Shown piece by piece: positions 13,401 through 28,400 of a stretch of DNA of 64,000 nucleotides. The number at the start of each line of letters is the position of its first letter. Within the stretch, counting starts at the first letter, position 1. The DNA is from Phlebotomus papatasi (Eukaryota; Arthropoda; Insecta; Diptera; Psychodidae). The DNA lies in assembly GCF_024763615.1 (NCBI RefSeq), contig NC_077224.1, positions 62,940,712 to 63,004,711 of the forward strand, in the 5' to 3' direction. Below the pieces are notes generated by a model, which was not told the origin of the DNA, did no database searches, and saw only the letters and a list, made by a program, of their open reading frames with translations. Both the position numbers and the translations under genes were made by a program.

Positions 13401-16400
13401 TCAAAATTAAAGAGTAAATAAATAAATGCAATTCTAAGTAAAATTCTACCTTGAGTTGAAACTTTCAGGTTTTGGCTTTCTAATTATCGTTGGAAATTTC
13501 AAATAATTGAAATTAACTTAGGAAATTATTTCTTGTTTTCACTGTGATCGTTTTTAGCCCCACTTCTAAAAAAGGAAATAAGGGAAAACTGTACTTCAGT
13601 GGAAAAAAATAAATTACACATAATGATTTTGAAAAGAACTCAACTAAAAGTTTTAAAATATTATACATAGATTAGGGTAAGATGGAGCAATTTGGAATCA
13701 TGTCTAATTTGGAACTGTGAGATTTCCTAATAGGTTTAGATGGTAACGGAAAAAAAACAACGAGGAAGTACTCTCGACTGTAAAGTCTTGTACTTCTTAG
13801 TGGTTTCTTTTTCTCTTTAACCATATGAAACTGTGAGAAAATATTAAAATTCCAAAATAGACATCATTCTGAATTACCTCATCTTACCCTACTACGTTCA
13901 TTTAGGACAAAATAAAAGGATACACTACAATTTAAAGTAGTGAAACAGATGGATTTTGGCAACTGAAGTAGAGTGAAAGGAACATCTATTGACACTTTAA
14001 GAACTCGTGTCAAGGACTTATTGACACCCTACTCTGTACCATTTGGGATACGAAATTCGAACACTTATCCTTATCGAATAACGCAGTTTAATGAAAAAAT
14101 ATTGTATTACTTAGATTTTATTGGATGTATTATATAAATTTCAACATTTTGACAAAATTGTCAATAGGGGTTCCCTGTCGAAGAGGTGTTCCTTCGACCC
14201 TATATAAAAAAAAGAAATAACAAGGCACTATCGCCTTACTAAGAAATTTGCCAGTATAGTCGACATGCATGCATTTTAAGCCACTCACAGAGCCGAAAGT
14301 CTTTTGTTATTAGCAGTAAAAATATGCAATTATGGGGAGGTGGAGCTACTTTGAGCTGTAGGGCCAAATAGATATATAATTTTATTCGCATATCTCTAGT
14401 CTAAAGGAAGGGCTTTAACGTAATGCAATTTACATAGGAGAAACGATTATGTATCTAAATTGAATTATGACAAAGCCCAACTTTATTTAGAAATACGCAA
14501 AAAAATCGTATATCGATGTAGCCCTACCTCCCTCTACTATCTTCCGATCAAAAAAAAAAAGAAAGTATTCTACCAAAATCAGATTTGAAACTAATGCTGT
14601 TTATTACGTTTTGTCGCACCTAATAGATTTCGTTCAAAACCTGAATTCTAAATGACCACAGGTTGGCATAGACCGGATATTATCTTTTGGACTTTTTTGA
14701 TCACCAAATAAAACATTTGCAGTTTGATTAATAAAATATGTCTTGTGCGTCATCTATCATTCAAGCAAAAATGAATGATAGATTCTGCTTTTATTTGTAT
14801 TTTCTCTTTTTTTTATCGTAAATAGGGTAGGGGAGACCGGGGATGTTTGGGACAGGGGTAGTGTGGGACAAGGCGATTTTTTCAATTAATTTTTGAAATA
14901 AATGGGATTTAACCATTATTGTATCGTAGCCAGTATTACGATATATCTTGACTAAAAGAATGGATATCCTCAGTTTTATTGTTTTAATTCTATGATTTTT
15001 TTTTAAATTGATAAAAATCGTATATTTTGACGTCTCAGTTTTCCTCTTTGTATTTTATATCAGCGATATATAATCAAAACTTTTTTATCTCATTAGATAG
15101 CAGTGTAATCCGGAAACATATTTTTATGAAAGTTTCAGAGATTATACGCTCTTGTTTTTTACATATAGGTTTTAAATACCAAAACTACATGTGGGGATGT
15201 TTGGGACACCTGAAAGGGGATGAATGGGACGCTGGTTTTCGACAAGATTGTAGGTTGTATGCAATTTTTTATTGTCAAAATAAAGAATAATGCCCAGTTT
15301 CTACTGGAAATCTCCCTCTTGTGCAAAGTTTATCAGTGCAGCAGATTTCTCTAACTACAGGGACAATTAAACCATCATTGCCTTGGGAATCAATAATTCC
15401 TTCTCAGAGGATATTCGATCTTTGCCCAATCTAGTTAAAAACTATTTTTTTCGAACATTTCTCGAACAAGTTTTCCAGGAAAGGCAAGGCAAGAGTTTAT
15501 TTAGAGAAATAATGAGAAAACAGGTACAATGCAGTTGTCGTAAAATCAAACAGGAATCCATCAATGAGTTCAAAACTAAGAGTTGCAAGAAAATCTACTC
15601 GCCTGAGGAATTTGATAATCATAATTGCAATATTTAGAATAAAAAAAAGAAAAGAAAGGTAGATGGAAAATAAGAAGAAAATACTTTAAATAATTGATTG
15701 ACAATAAATGACTCTACTGTACAAATAAAATTGATATTAATTTCTAAGTTTAAATAAAATATGAAACATTTTTATTTCTATCAGAAATATTTTTAATCTG
15801 GTATTTAAAATTAATTAACGTGTTCCAGTAATACAAATTATGCGAGAAAAAACGCGTCCCAAACATCCCCTTTTGCGTCCCATACTGCCCCACATCGGGG
15901 AGGTTTGGGACAAAGCGTCAAGTTAAATGTTTTATCTTCTCCAAGAAAACTCAGTTATTTTCCAAGTTCTATCGAGTACTTTTTATAAAGTCAATACCCA
16001 TAAGTATCCTATAGACCGCATAAAATTGTAATACATTATCGTAGTTTTTTGGAATAGTGTCTCAAAGTCAAAACATGAAAAAGTGTCCCAAACCTCCCCG
16101 GTCTCCCCTAATCTTAATCTGGAACCGAATTTACAATTTGGAATTTTGAAATTTCCTTACTATTTTTATGAGCAGAAGCAAGAAAAGTACGAAGAAAAGC
16201 TATTACTTTTCTTCTTGCTCTTTCTTTTAATTTTATATCTTCTTCTTTTTGTCTTATTATATATAAAACACTATAAGACAAAAAGTTAAATGATTTCAAA
16301 TTATCCCGTTTTACCCTAATTCTATAAATATTATAGTTATATATTTTCTTTCCAAATTGTCTGTGAAATTGATACACAATAAATATAAAGATTACAAGAA

Positions 16401-19400
16401 TATTCGTTGGTTTACTTTTTCTTTTACGATTATTGTTGAAAATTTACACAAATACGTATTTCAAAGAGTATAATAATTTTAATGTAATGTAAACTGTTTA
16501 ATTGAATCACATCTCCTCGTGAATTCAGGAAACTCTCGGAAGCCTAGAAAAATCCCTAAAACTTTTAATAAGATTCAGAATGTAATTACTTCCGGGAATA
16601 CTTGTTAATGAAATTTTCGGAAATTCGAAAAATATTCAGGAGCTCAAGTGATGCCCAAAGCCCGTGAAACGTGAAAGACTACAGAACCATGGGAAAATCT
16701 GGGAAACCTTTCAGAAACCTCAAGACCCATGAGAATACTAAGAACCTGTATTAAGCTAGGAACCCTTACAAAACTGGGAAATCTTCATGAACTTCAGGAA
16801 TTCAAAAAATGCTTTAACTTGGGAAGTCTTTTTAAATTCCCCGAATCTAAGCTAACCCTAATTTTTTGTATTTCAAATAGGTTAGTGATAGTATTAATTA
16901 ATATTCTGAATAAATAACCCCCCTCTCCAAAACACTTCTCAAAAATTTCTGGGTCCTTTTATGAAAAAAGTCATTTGTTATCTATCCAAGTTTCAGCACT
17001 TTCTGTAATTTGATAAAAAAATTATTTGATTACGATCAAATAATTTTTGATCGTAATCATGTGATTGGCTACGATTTGGTAGCCACAAGATCTTCCTTTT
17101 CTGTATAAGTAAAGGATTATTAAATAGATATTTAAAAAAAAAGCATAGGAGGAAGTGAGGCACCTTTGAAAGTGGGGCACCTTTGAAATTGGAATTTTTC
17201 ACCTATGTTTTTAAGTGGGACTGAACCATATCATAATGTAATTTAGCTTCTCAATCTTTTTGTGCAGTTCAATTATATCACGATAAGGCTCATTTTTATT
17301 CAAAATTTTCCCCTAAGGAAAAAAATATTTTCTTATGGGCCACAACAGTGAAATAATTCAATGAAATTTGTATGAGTATAATTTTATTGTATTATTAATA
17401 ATCTTTTACTCTGCTTAACTGTCTTCAGCTTAAATGCAAATAAGATTCACAGTTTTGAACAGCAGTGGAAAGCTCTGCAGGGGTTGTATAAGTTTCTAGT
17501 GAACTAGTGTGGTTTGGTGAGAATTTGTACAGTAGAGTTGCGATAGAATTTTGAAGTTTTGGCACAAGTTCACTTGAATTTGTTTGATTATCTGTAAATT
17601 TGTATTGTTGTATTTGAGTTTTTAACCCAATTTCTGTGGTTTTTGTACTTTGGTCTGCTTTGTTGAGTAATACTTGGTTTAAGAAAAAAAAAAAAAACAA
17701 AAGATGCCACAAGTTCAATTCAGTGCCAAAGTGAAATTTACCATGGTATTAGCGTCCATGTATATTCTTTTCCCCTTTTGTTTAATATTTTAATCTCACT
17801 ATGTTTATCTTCTTTGCGGTAGTTCATCATGATCAATTTAAAAATATGTTCTCAGAAAAGCAAGTTAAAACTACGGGGGATGCACATGGCAGAAGAAAAA
17901 AACTAATGAGAGTTGGTACTTAAGCACTAGAGATAGAGAGAATTCTTTTTGTGACGTGTAGAAGTTTTCGTTTACTTTTCCGGCAAATCTCTTGTGGGTT
18001 TTGGTAAAAAAAAAATCTAAGTGGTTTGAATGAAAAAATTACTTCTAACATTCTAACTAAACCTTCTTTTTTTTGCCAAGCAGTTAAGGGGGTAAAAAAT
18101 ATATACATACATGGGAATAAATCCATGTCAGACTTTTGAAGTGGATGAGATATAACCCACTCGAGTATAGTAGTATTACGGATGTGTTTCATAGGATTGG
18201 AAGGTTTTTTTTGTCTCTTTAACATTGTACACAAGTACAATGGGTATTCCCATTCCCATATACATTCCTGTTCAAAATTAATATGATTTCCTACATCTAT
18301 TGCAATTATTACCTCGTTTAACATAATCACTTTTCATTGAGAAAAATTTCATTAGTGTTATAAATTACAAATTATATAATCCTCAATCGGATTCGTATGT
18401 ATATACACAGTACGAGTAGGTTCAATCTTACCAGAACACGAAATGAGTATTCTCGCAATGAAAATTCATCGCTAGTCATCCAGATGAGGGTTGTGATTAC
18501 ACTTAAGGCTTGTTCCAACACATATTGGGGTTACTCACAACCCTCATCAAGTACACTGAGAGAAATCCGAAAAAGTTAAAATAACATTTCGGAAATGTTT
18601 ATTTTACCCTGCAGTATTGATCCGAAATCGATGTAAATAGTATGCTTTTTAGGTGTATTAGGGGTTAAAGTTACTCTTTGTCATGTTAATTTTACCTTTA
18701 AAAAAGCCTAAAATTAACATTAAAAATTGTTGATATTTTTTACACCTGAAAAGTGTTAAGGTTATGAGGAAAAAAGTTAATCGCACCCCCGTTTTTTTCT
18801 CAGTGTACAAAGATAAGTGAGGCTTGTTTCAACCCTTATGAAATGTATAAAAGCCCTTTAAAGATATACTGTAATCATCAGTTAATAAATCTTGCTTAAC
18901 AAACTGGTATTTTTACTATTTTTAATTACAGAACAAAATAAATTTACAAAATCTGCCTAAGATCCAATATTTTAGTGTACTACTATTCTACTATATCTTA
19001 AGTATTATGAAAGGCACATTTTTGTCCTATGTCTTGTACTCGTACATATTCTCTATGATTTATTTACCCAAAGGACACGTTGCATATAAATTGAATTTTC
19101 TGTTATATTGTTAAGAGCGTTAAAAGGTGAATTATGTTCCTCTGTAGTGTAAGATATCATTTTATATTTTAATATGCACGTAGTACATAAGTCTATGCGT
19201 ATATGCGTTCTCTTCATTTTACTCTCACTTATTGTAATAAAATAAATTTTCCCTTAATGAATTATTTTGTGACAGAGCTTTCCATTTCCTACAAAGTTAA
19301 AAGCTCAATTCACACGTGGTAAGCCTTTTAACTCAGGTTTCTATGTAAAAAGTCCTTAACCTTGGACATGGCTCAAAAGTTAAAGAATACATACTTTCAC

Positions 19401-22400
19401 AAAAAATGATTTATACGAGTTGTTCCCAAGAGATAAATCTAAAATGATATTGCTTTCTCCTCCAGTCGCGACAGAAAAATAATTTTCTGTTTTTCATCAC
19501 TACGCGTGAACTTGATATTTTTTATTGCACAAACTTTACCGAAATATATAGCTTATTCTTAGATTTTTTGACCTCCAAAATGTCCATTTTTCTCCACACC
19601 GCGGGGACTATTTTTCCAAATATTTTTTCGCAACTAAAATGATTTTTGAGGAATTCTATCACCTGTTTGGTCCGTCCAGCCGTCATCACACCTAGAAGCT
19701 AGACCGCCAACGGATAATCAAACGGAGAATATAATTATATGTAGGTCCAAAATGGACGCTAATAAAGAATTATATGTATAATTATAGGGGAAAGTGCCCA
19801 TGCTTTGCACGGTACCAAGCTTTATAACAACTAAATTTTTCCTATGTTTTTCAATGTGACCCATCGCATCCATATCTTAAAAGCTAGGAAAAGTGTCCTG
19901 TTTTTAAGAAATCTTGCGGAGCCATATTTAAATATTCAGGAACATAGGAAAAATTTAATCATTATAAAGCTTGGGACTGTTTAAAGCATGGGCACTTTCC
20001 ACTATGAAACTATCCCTTTGACATAAAGCGTACGAGGCAGCAGATTAGAGCTAGTTCTAGGAACCAAGGGTCCGCGGACCCTGGCAAAAGCCTCAGAAAT
20101 CAGTCAACATAAGAAAACACTTGCAGGTCATATGTATAGGGGGAGGTTGGGCTACTTTGAGCTGTAGGGCTACATTGTTATACGATTTTCTGGCATATTT
20201 CTAAAGGAAACTGGGTTTTAACTTGATTGAATTTGGATAAAAAAAAATCGTATAACATTATAGCCCCACAGCTCAAAGTAGCCCCACCTCCCCCTATACA
20301 GGTGGTAAGAGCAACCGAGTAAGAATGACAGAAGGTCATTGATAAACAAGGAGAAAAAATGTATGCCCAATAGCGACCCCTGAGCCACGCTACAAAGCAG
20401 ACTTGCAGGCTCGGACAGACGGTCAACCGCTGTGACTCTCTATGTCCAGTCCACCGAGGTAAATGGGACCTAATCAGAGACATGGCGAAAGAAGAGAAAT
20501 TGAATTTATCGCACAGTTTGAAGCAGAACAGGTCGTGAGGGACGCCATTGAAAGCTTTGAAAAAATCTAGAAGAAGTTACTCGACAAATTTATGATTATC
20601 CAGAGATTTGGCAATATCATGTTGGACACGAAGTAGTGCAGAAGTAGTACTGTGCCCAGTGCGAAATTCTGACTGAAATTCAGCAAGAAGACGCGCAGAG
20701 TCTAAGTGAACCAGTGATCTGCACAAGAAGTAAAACCTCAAAGACTTTAGAAAGGACAGGTAATAGACTTAGTGGTCTATATTTCGACAGACTCACTGGG
20801 TTTGGCTTTCTGAATATTGACCTTCAGGATTTTAGCATGTGGGATTTTGATTTTTGGAACTTTTACCAAAGCCTAAACAAAATAAGTGTGATTATGAAAG
20901 AATTTACACCTAAAAAGACTTCCTTTTTACTTCAGTTACTGATGGAAGGTACACAGCGTGAGCCGAAAGCGCTGGACAAAAATGTTGATTAATAAGATGT
21001 CTTATTTTCTGATAAAGTCCGGTATCCATATCAATATAATTTTTCGTTTTAAAAAATCAATTGACAAATCAACTTCAATATTACATAGACTGATTTATAT
21101 CTGCTACTTCGCAAACTTTTCACAAATCTGTATTACTGTATTAATATCAAGAAATTTCGCTTGCATAAAAGTTTACTTCCTCTATTAGATGTTCAATCGA
21201 ATTATTATATATTTAACATTAACATAAGCAAAATAGAATAACTTATGTAAAACTGTATTTGACAGTTTGGTAAGAGTAAGAGATTCTAGTCTAAATAATT
21301 TTTCTTTTTGCTAGTTGTTAATTTTCATAAATTTAGTAGGGTACATGTCCTAATTCAAAACCATTTCCAGACGCTTTAACTTTGACAGAAGATTCAACAC
21401 ATTAAGTTCATATTTTTTCTGAAGAGAATTGCATAAATTTGCTCCTTGACTCTTCTAGAATGTTGCTGTTTAGTGAAAATTCTTTAGATATAATTTGAAA
21501 GTGTTTGTAAACTTCTTAAATACAAGAAAAATACGCGAGTGTAAAATGCTTCTATTGGAAACAAATTAATCCAAATGGAGACAAGGAAATGTTTCTAATT
21601 GGAGACAAAGCGGTGTAAGTGAAACCGCGACGACAGACTTCCAAAACCTTGTTGAGTTGCTCTTGAGTGCAGGATTTGTTCTTATTCGTGGTCTTTTTTC
21701 GTGGCCATTTAAAGCAATAAAAAAATCTCTCCAAAAAAATCATATTTCCGGAGTTTCCTATTGAAGCATTTGCAGACACTTCAGAAAAACCCTTTTTATT
21801 CACGAAATAGGTAATTATTTCATTTGAAAACTTCACATACCGTAAACAATAAATATTAGCACTTAATTTAAACAAAATTGGCCAGAAATATGGCATAAAT
21901 GTTAAACAAAACAACAGTCACTTCATTGTGTTTTTCATTGGAAAACATGGTCGATCGATGAAAAATTCGATGGTGAAAAGGTACACTTTTAATTTCTCTG
22001 AGAAATTAACAAATTAAAATTTGTGAATATGAATGGATTTTCGCTTTATTTGGAGCAAAATTAATTAAGTAATGAAACTGTAGTATTAAAAATATGTACA
22101 TATAATTTAATGCTGTATTTATAATGAAAACATTGATGTTTCCATTTAGAATAGCTAAAAGTTTTCATTTAGAGCAGGTTTTGAATTAGCTTAATTTACC
22201 CTAGAAAAAATTTCTATCTATTCTTGAAAAGACGTATGGTTAATGAGAGTAACTTGAGATTGGGATTGGGGTCAGACCACAAAGCATCAAGTTTTTGTCA
22301 GCTTCACAATATTATTTTTTTTTTAAATAGTAATGCTCAACGATGTAATGGTAATGTAGTATCGTACAGCTTTTTCGATTGTTGACAGACACTGAGAGAG

Positions 22401-25400
22401 ATGTAAAGAAATATCTCGAGGGCATGTTTTTGTGCATTCTGTGAGAATGACTTTTCCAATTGCATTTGAAGTTGAATCTGCAGAGAAAAGTCACTGTTAT
22501 TTCAGTTCCATTCAATATAAGGAACATCCTATACCATATTTTGTACACTGTTTCTGACATATTGTGAAATGGAAATTCAGGCAACTATTTTCACTTGAAT
22601 TAGAACAACGGCTAAATTTTGCTTCTGTTGTCCTTTTCCTTTCACCTCAATTTGCCTGGAAAACACTGGGACTGATAGTGGATACCGCAGGTTAGTTGGT
22701 TACGGTTTGGTTACATTTTCTCTCCATGGGGTTGTGTATCTAACTTAAAGGAGCAGCATGGATAAAATTTCATGGTCATGAAATGCATAAAGGGCGGAAG
22801 TTGTATAGATGGGTGGGTAGAAATTACCCTTGGAGCAATCATCATATAAAAATGTCAAAATATTTATGCTAATTTCCGCAATGGAAATATTGCAATGGAA
22901 AATTTTTTTTTGGTGATGTATAAAAAAGTCATGCCTACAATTTACTCTCGTGACAAGTCACACATATGTAATGGAAATATGTATTAGATATATAAGGCAT
23001 AATATGTACCATTCTCACAGCTGGTTGAGTATTTTTTTTTCTTCACTTTTGGTGAATGTGCGCAAGTTAGGAGTCGCGCAGGAAAATTCCCCATACAATA
23101 TGGCTATATTGTGTAAAAATCAATAGATTTAATACAAACAAGAGCATCTATGAGTGGTGTTAGTGTGAAAATTGTGTGACGATAAAATGCGCATGCCGTA
23201 TAGACATAAGATAGACGAAGAGTGTACAAGGGAGAAAGTGAGTTAAGGAGCGATATTCATATATATATATATATATATATTTAATGTGCGGTGTGTGTGG
23301 AACATATGTATATAGGGATGAAGACATGAAGCTTTAAATGAAAAGCTCTCTCTTATACTCTCTTCTCTGATACACACTAAAATTTCCCACATTATATATA
23401 TTTTTTTCTTCTTTTGTCACCCTTATTTGTCTTTTATTAATTAACATCTCATTCAATAATCTCACACCACCCCCGCACATAGCAATCTCAACACTTCTAT
23501 TTTATGAACAATTCATAAAATTCTCTATAACACTGATGAATGGTTCTGCTTTCAAATGATACATGCACAAAGATGAAAAAAAAATGAAGGAGAGTGGGCG
23601 TGAATGGGATAATTTTTTTCAGATTTTCCCAATCATATATGTATATAAAGTGAGATTCAAAATAACTTCATCTACTGCAATCTTCGTAAAATTTTATATT
23701 CTCCGAATGAGCTTAAACTTTGGCAAAATACCTCTTGCAACTCCCTGATCGATGAGTGCAAGGATGGCATAGGAGGATAAATTTTTTTCGCAGTGGTACG
23801 TTCTTTGTAAATACAATAGGTACTCAAGATCGGATTTTTGTGAAAATTTGAGCTTTCTGCATTGTACTTTACCGCTCACGCTTCGGTCCACCATCCTAAA
23901 TATTCTTCTTTTACTGCTCGAACTCAAAGAGAGAGCGGTTAATCCATTTTCTTTGAGGCTAAACGGTAAGAGATATTCGATTCTTGGTCTTCAATAACCT
24001 CCACATAAATCAACATTATTTAGGACATTTTTTCCTTTTGTCACAGTTTACAAAAACCACCTATAGGGGGAAGTGGGGCACCTTTGAAATTGGGATTTTT
24101 CACCTTTTTTAAATAAAATTGAGCCTCATCGTGATATAATTTAGCTGCACAAACAGATTGAGAAGCTATATTACATTATGACATGGTTCAATTACATTTA
24201 AAAATAGAAGAAAATTCCCAATTTTAAAGGTGCCCCACTTCCCCCTAACAAGGCAAGTCATTGTGTCTTCAAATCCAGAAAATATTCAAATTAATCACAA
24301 AAGAAATTTTAAAGTAGAGGGCTGTAAGAACAACAGCATTGAAATCAAAATGCCATAAGTATTGGGTGGTAGAATTACTTGTAGCATATCTTTACTTATA
24401 GCTTCATCGCAATTTTTGGCAGAAAATGAGTTCAAAAACCAAGAAAAAAGTGTGACGTGTTATGATAAGACATAAAAATATTTTTGATTTTGCGGTTTTT
24501 CGAAATGTAAAATACGAAATATTAGAATACGAAGTTTCTACAATATGAAATGTGCAATACGATCATGTAAGATACGAAATGTAAAATACGAAGATTCCGC
24601 AAACCGTTCAATTTTGACGCTGCAGAATTGATGAAAGGGGAAGTTTGTGCAGTTCGTACGGAAAATGTCATCTTTAATCATAAGTAATCCATATTTATAT
24701 CTATGTAGTTCTTTTCAAAATTATGAGGTGCAATTTATTTTCTCCACTGAAGTATATATTATGGTCATAAATTACATTAATTTATTAAAAAATCAATTTT
24801 CACTCATCTGGAACATTACAAAACTTCAAAATCTTCCCCTAGCTTTAATTTTAGTAATTTCAATAAAAGTGGGATTAAATCTTAAGATTCTATACTTTTA
24901 ATGCATTTTGTCATTTATGATATTACATTCTAGCATACACAGAAAAAATATTTCGTAAATATTTGTAATTTTTCAATATGAAATGTAATATATGTAATTT
25001 ATTTCATTACATGAAATTTCATTCTATAAAATGTAAAACATATTAAGTGATTGCATATTCTCGAAATGGACATAAAAATATATGTCTTTAGAATTCATAA
25101 CATATGTACATAGGAGGACATTGAAACATGATGGCTCAAAGTCAAAACTTTATTCCTTATATCTCAGAGGTTTATTGACCGAATTTAATCAATAAGTACT
25201 CAATCGAAAGGTCTGGAAAAATTCTACAAAACGACGTTATAGATAAGTTCACAAGTCAACCGCAAGGAGCATTCCAGTAGGGGAATTCTGTAACGATATG
25301 ACAATATCACATGACAAATTTTCATGATAAATTCGAGAACAGGACAGCATTAAAGGCCAATGAGTACTGAATGGTCATTACAAGGAGCTATATGAAGCCC

Positions 25401-28400
25401 TTAGTAAGTGATATGAAACTGATTTTCAATGATTTTTTCCGAATTTTCCATATAAAAATTTTTAAATTTATCATATGACATTGTCATACTGTTACGGAAT
25501 TCCAATACAGATCATCAAATTTTTTTATGTAATAGAAAAGTATTAAGTTTTGAAACTATTTAACTGATTTTAATGATCCCACAATGTGTATATGTATGTT
25601 CTATAAAGTTTTATAATTTTTTTTTGAAGATCAGAAGTCTTGCCAATAAGATATATAGTTGTAAATTATAAGCTGCATTTTTTAATCTCTGTATTTCCAT
25701 TGTTATTTAACCGATCTTAAGCAATTGTAGGCTCAAATGAAAGGTATATAGTTGGACTATGCAGTACTGTTATAAAAAAGTTTCAACGATCACTATAAGA
25801 GGCGCTTTAATCGATCTCGTTGGGCTTAATAAAATCATTTCATATACCTATAAAAAGTTAATATATATTTTCCGGATATTTTTAAAGTATTATTTTCATT
25901 TTTAGTGTATGGAGTTATAGTGAGAAAAGTCATTATTTTGTATGGGGGCGCTACAAAAAAGAGTGAAGGTGGGTGGAGCTTATATATATGGTTAAAGATC
26001 ATTTTATAAACCTTGATCCCATGCAAAGTTTCAGCTTTCTACTTCTTCTAAGAGAAAAGCTATATAGAAAAAGGTCCTCATTTTGTATGGAGGCTACTGG
26101 AAGGAGGGTTAGGGAAAAGGTGTAGTATTAATGGATAAATAGCTTAAGTTATACACTGACTCTGAACCGAATTTCATCACAATCGGTTCAGCCGATCTTG
26201 AGTAATTCGATCTCAAAATAGTACTTTTCGAAAGGATAAAGGCATTTTTACAAAAACTCCCAACGAATATTGTCCTGAGTCTCGGTAGTTTTTCATCCTA
26301 TAGCATTACCTATAAAATAAGACTAGTCTCGTTTGTGAGCGCTAAACAAACCAACTCTCATACATTTTTGCTCATTGTCTTTCAATTCAACTTTTGTTGA
26401 AAATTCTACAATCATGGTTGAAATACACAAAGTTTTAAAAATTTACAGTTCAGACAAGTATAATTAAACTATAATAGTAGTAATATAATATATGGTGTTT
26501 TTCAACAATCTTAAGTGATACAACTGTGTTGAAAGAAATATGATTATAAATTTTACACTATTCGGAATTAAAGAAATTAAAACGTCCGATTTCGCACAAT
26601 TGTGTTAAAAATTTAACGAATTTTTTACTATTATGTAGCTTTAGGGATAGTAGAGCAAAGAAAAAATTCAGAAGATGTAAAGTAAGGGTAGTGTTCTTAT
26701 TTATTACCCCTTTGTCTGTTTTCTTTAATTTTTTTGTAGTAATCGTATACTTGTCTGTAAAATAGACTATTTAAACTAAGCCCCACTAATTTCTCTTGAA
26801 AAATTATTAAGATATCATCCCAATTTTTTACATTAGATTTAGAAAGTTATGCATGCCTAAAGCTGCCTCACACTCCCTCCCAAATATACTTCTTTCAAAT
26901 TCTTTTCATAAAATTTTATTCAAAATGAATTATGCTAAAGAAAATTTGTTGAACTTGTGCATATAAACTATGCCAAAATGGTTCATTTTGATGAAAATTT
27001 CTCCCAATTTGTAGCGGGATATTTATAAATATTATTAAAAATTAAAGAATAAATGTGTTAATTTAACTCCATATTTAAAATCAAATAAATGTTTTCAAAA
27101 AATGTTCCAAACACCTTTTATATAAATTCTCTAAAATATTGCAATTAAACTAATTTTGATTTAAGAAAAGGTTTAAAGTTTCATACTATATGTTCATCAA
27201 CTTCAGCTACAAATCAAATTTCCAGGAACTCCATGCCTTATATTGAGAATCTCACTTTATATAAGCTTATTTGGGCTTATGAGCAGGATCCAATTATCCG
27301 AATGTGTGTATTCATCCATTAATAAAATTAATTTAATCATTTTGAAAGTTAAACTGATCAATTATTGAATTTATGAATTGCGACAATAATTTACATTAAC
27401 CGCTGTAATTTATGTTCTTTTTTTTAACTTTTTATCGTTATACAAAGAACAGCATAAAAAACGAAATATTTATTATATATGGTGATCAATGAAGTTCATA
27501 ATAGAATTAAATGTGTGATTTTTGTTGCAAGCCTGACGAAACCAATGTTCAGGATTCTTTTATGTACTGCTACATAAAGCATTTGTTGGGTGGGGCTTTT
27601 GCCACCAATATATACCACAAAATTCTGACAATTTCAAATGATTTTGCACTCAATTTTGTCGGTTAAATATTTTTGAGCTTTCCGGTGCACTCAAAAAAAA
27701 ATTGAAATAAAATTTACCATCCTATAGGAATATAATATCCAACTTCGTGTTTAACCGGATACAAAGTGAAATCTCCTAGAGAGGATTGCTTTTGTCATGA
27801 ATGCAAAGTCGTAAATTCAACTATTTTCTAAAGTTTTGCTACTTCATTAACAGTTCGTTGTATTTTTTCTTTGGAAAAAAAGTTTGGAATGAAAACGAAA
27901 AATGTGTAGCATATTTTACATCTCTCAAATGGATGCTTTCTGTATACTGTTGCTGCAAAATATTCAATGTTGCTGATACTTGTTGAAATTTTCACGAGCG
28001 TCGCGATAAAATCTGATTTATGGAAATCGCGTAAAAACATGTGTTATAAAATAACTTTATAGTGAAAATAAATACATGAATAGGGCAATTAGTATAGATG
28101 GGATTAGGAATATGCATCTCATCCTAGCGCGATGTTTTATTTCACGCTGTAATAGTAAATTGGTTTAAGTCAAAGGTTTATGGAAAATTAATACCGTAAT
28201 AATTCAAAAAGGTTTTATCCTTAGAAGAGAAATTTTATAAAAGCTCAATGTCTCACAAGAGAAAACACAAGAACGTACTTGCTTCACAGAATAATTCAGA
28301 GAGGAATATTTGCACAGTGCATCTCTAGCAGTATAAAAGATATTTATAAAAGGTCCACAGTGACCCAAAAATAAAACTTTTCCAAAAATTATCTAAAATC

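Noticed and set aside
15383..15637. 84-codon basic frame as a real gene
   Set aside because: Lies wholly inside TIR element H and starts without a convincing ATG; more likely a transposon relic.
17425..18330. Two minus-strand open frames (97 and 136 codons)
   Set aside because: Composition follows the intron. The first has a run of Phe from a poly-A stretch. No domain or conserved neighbour.
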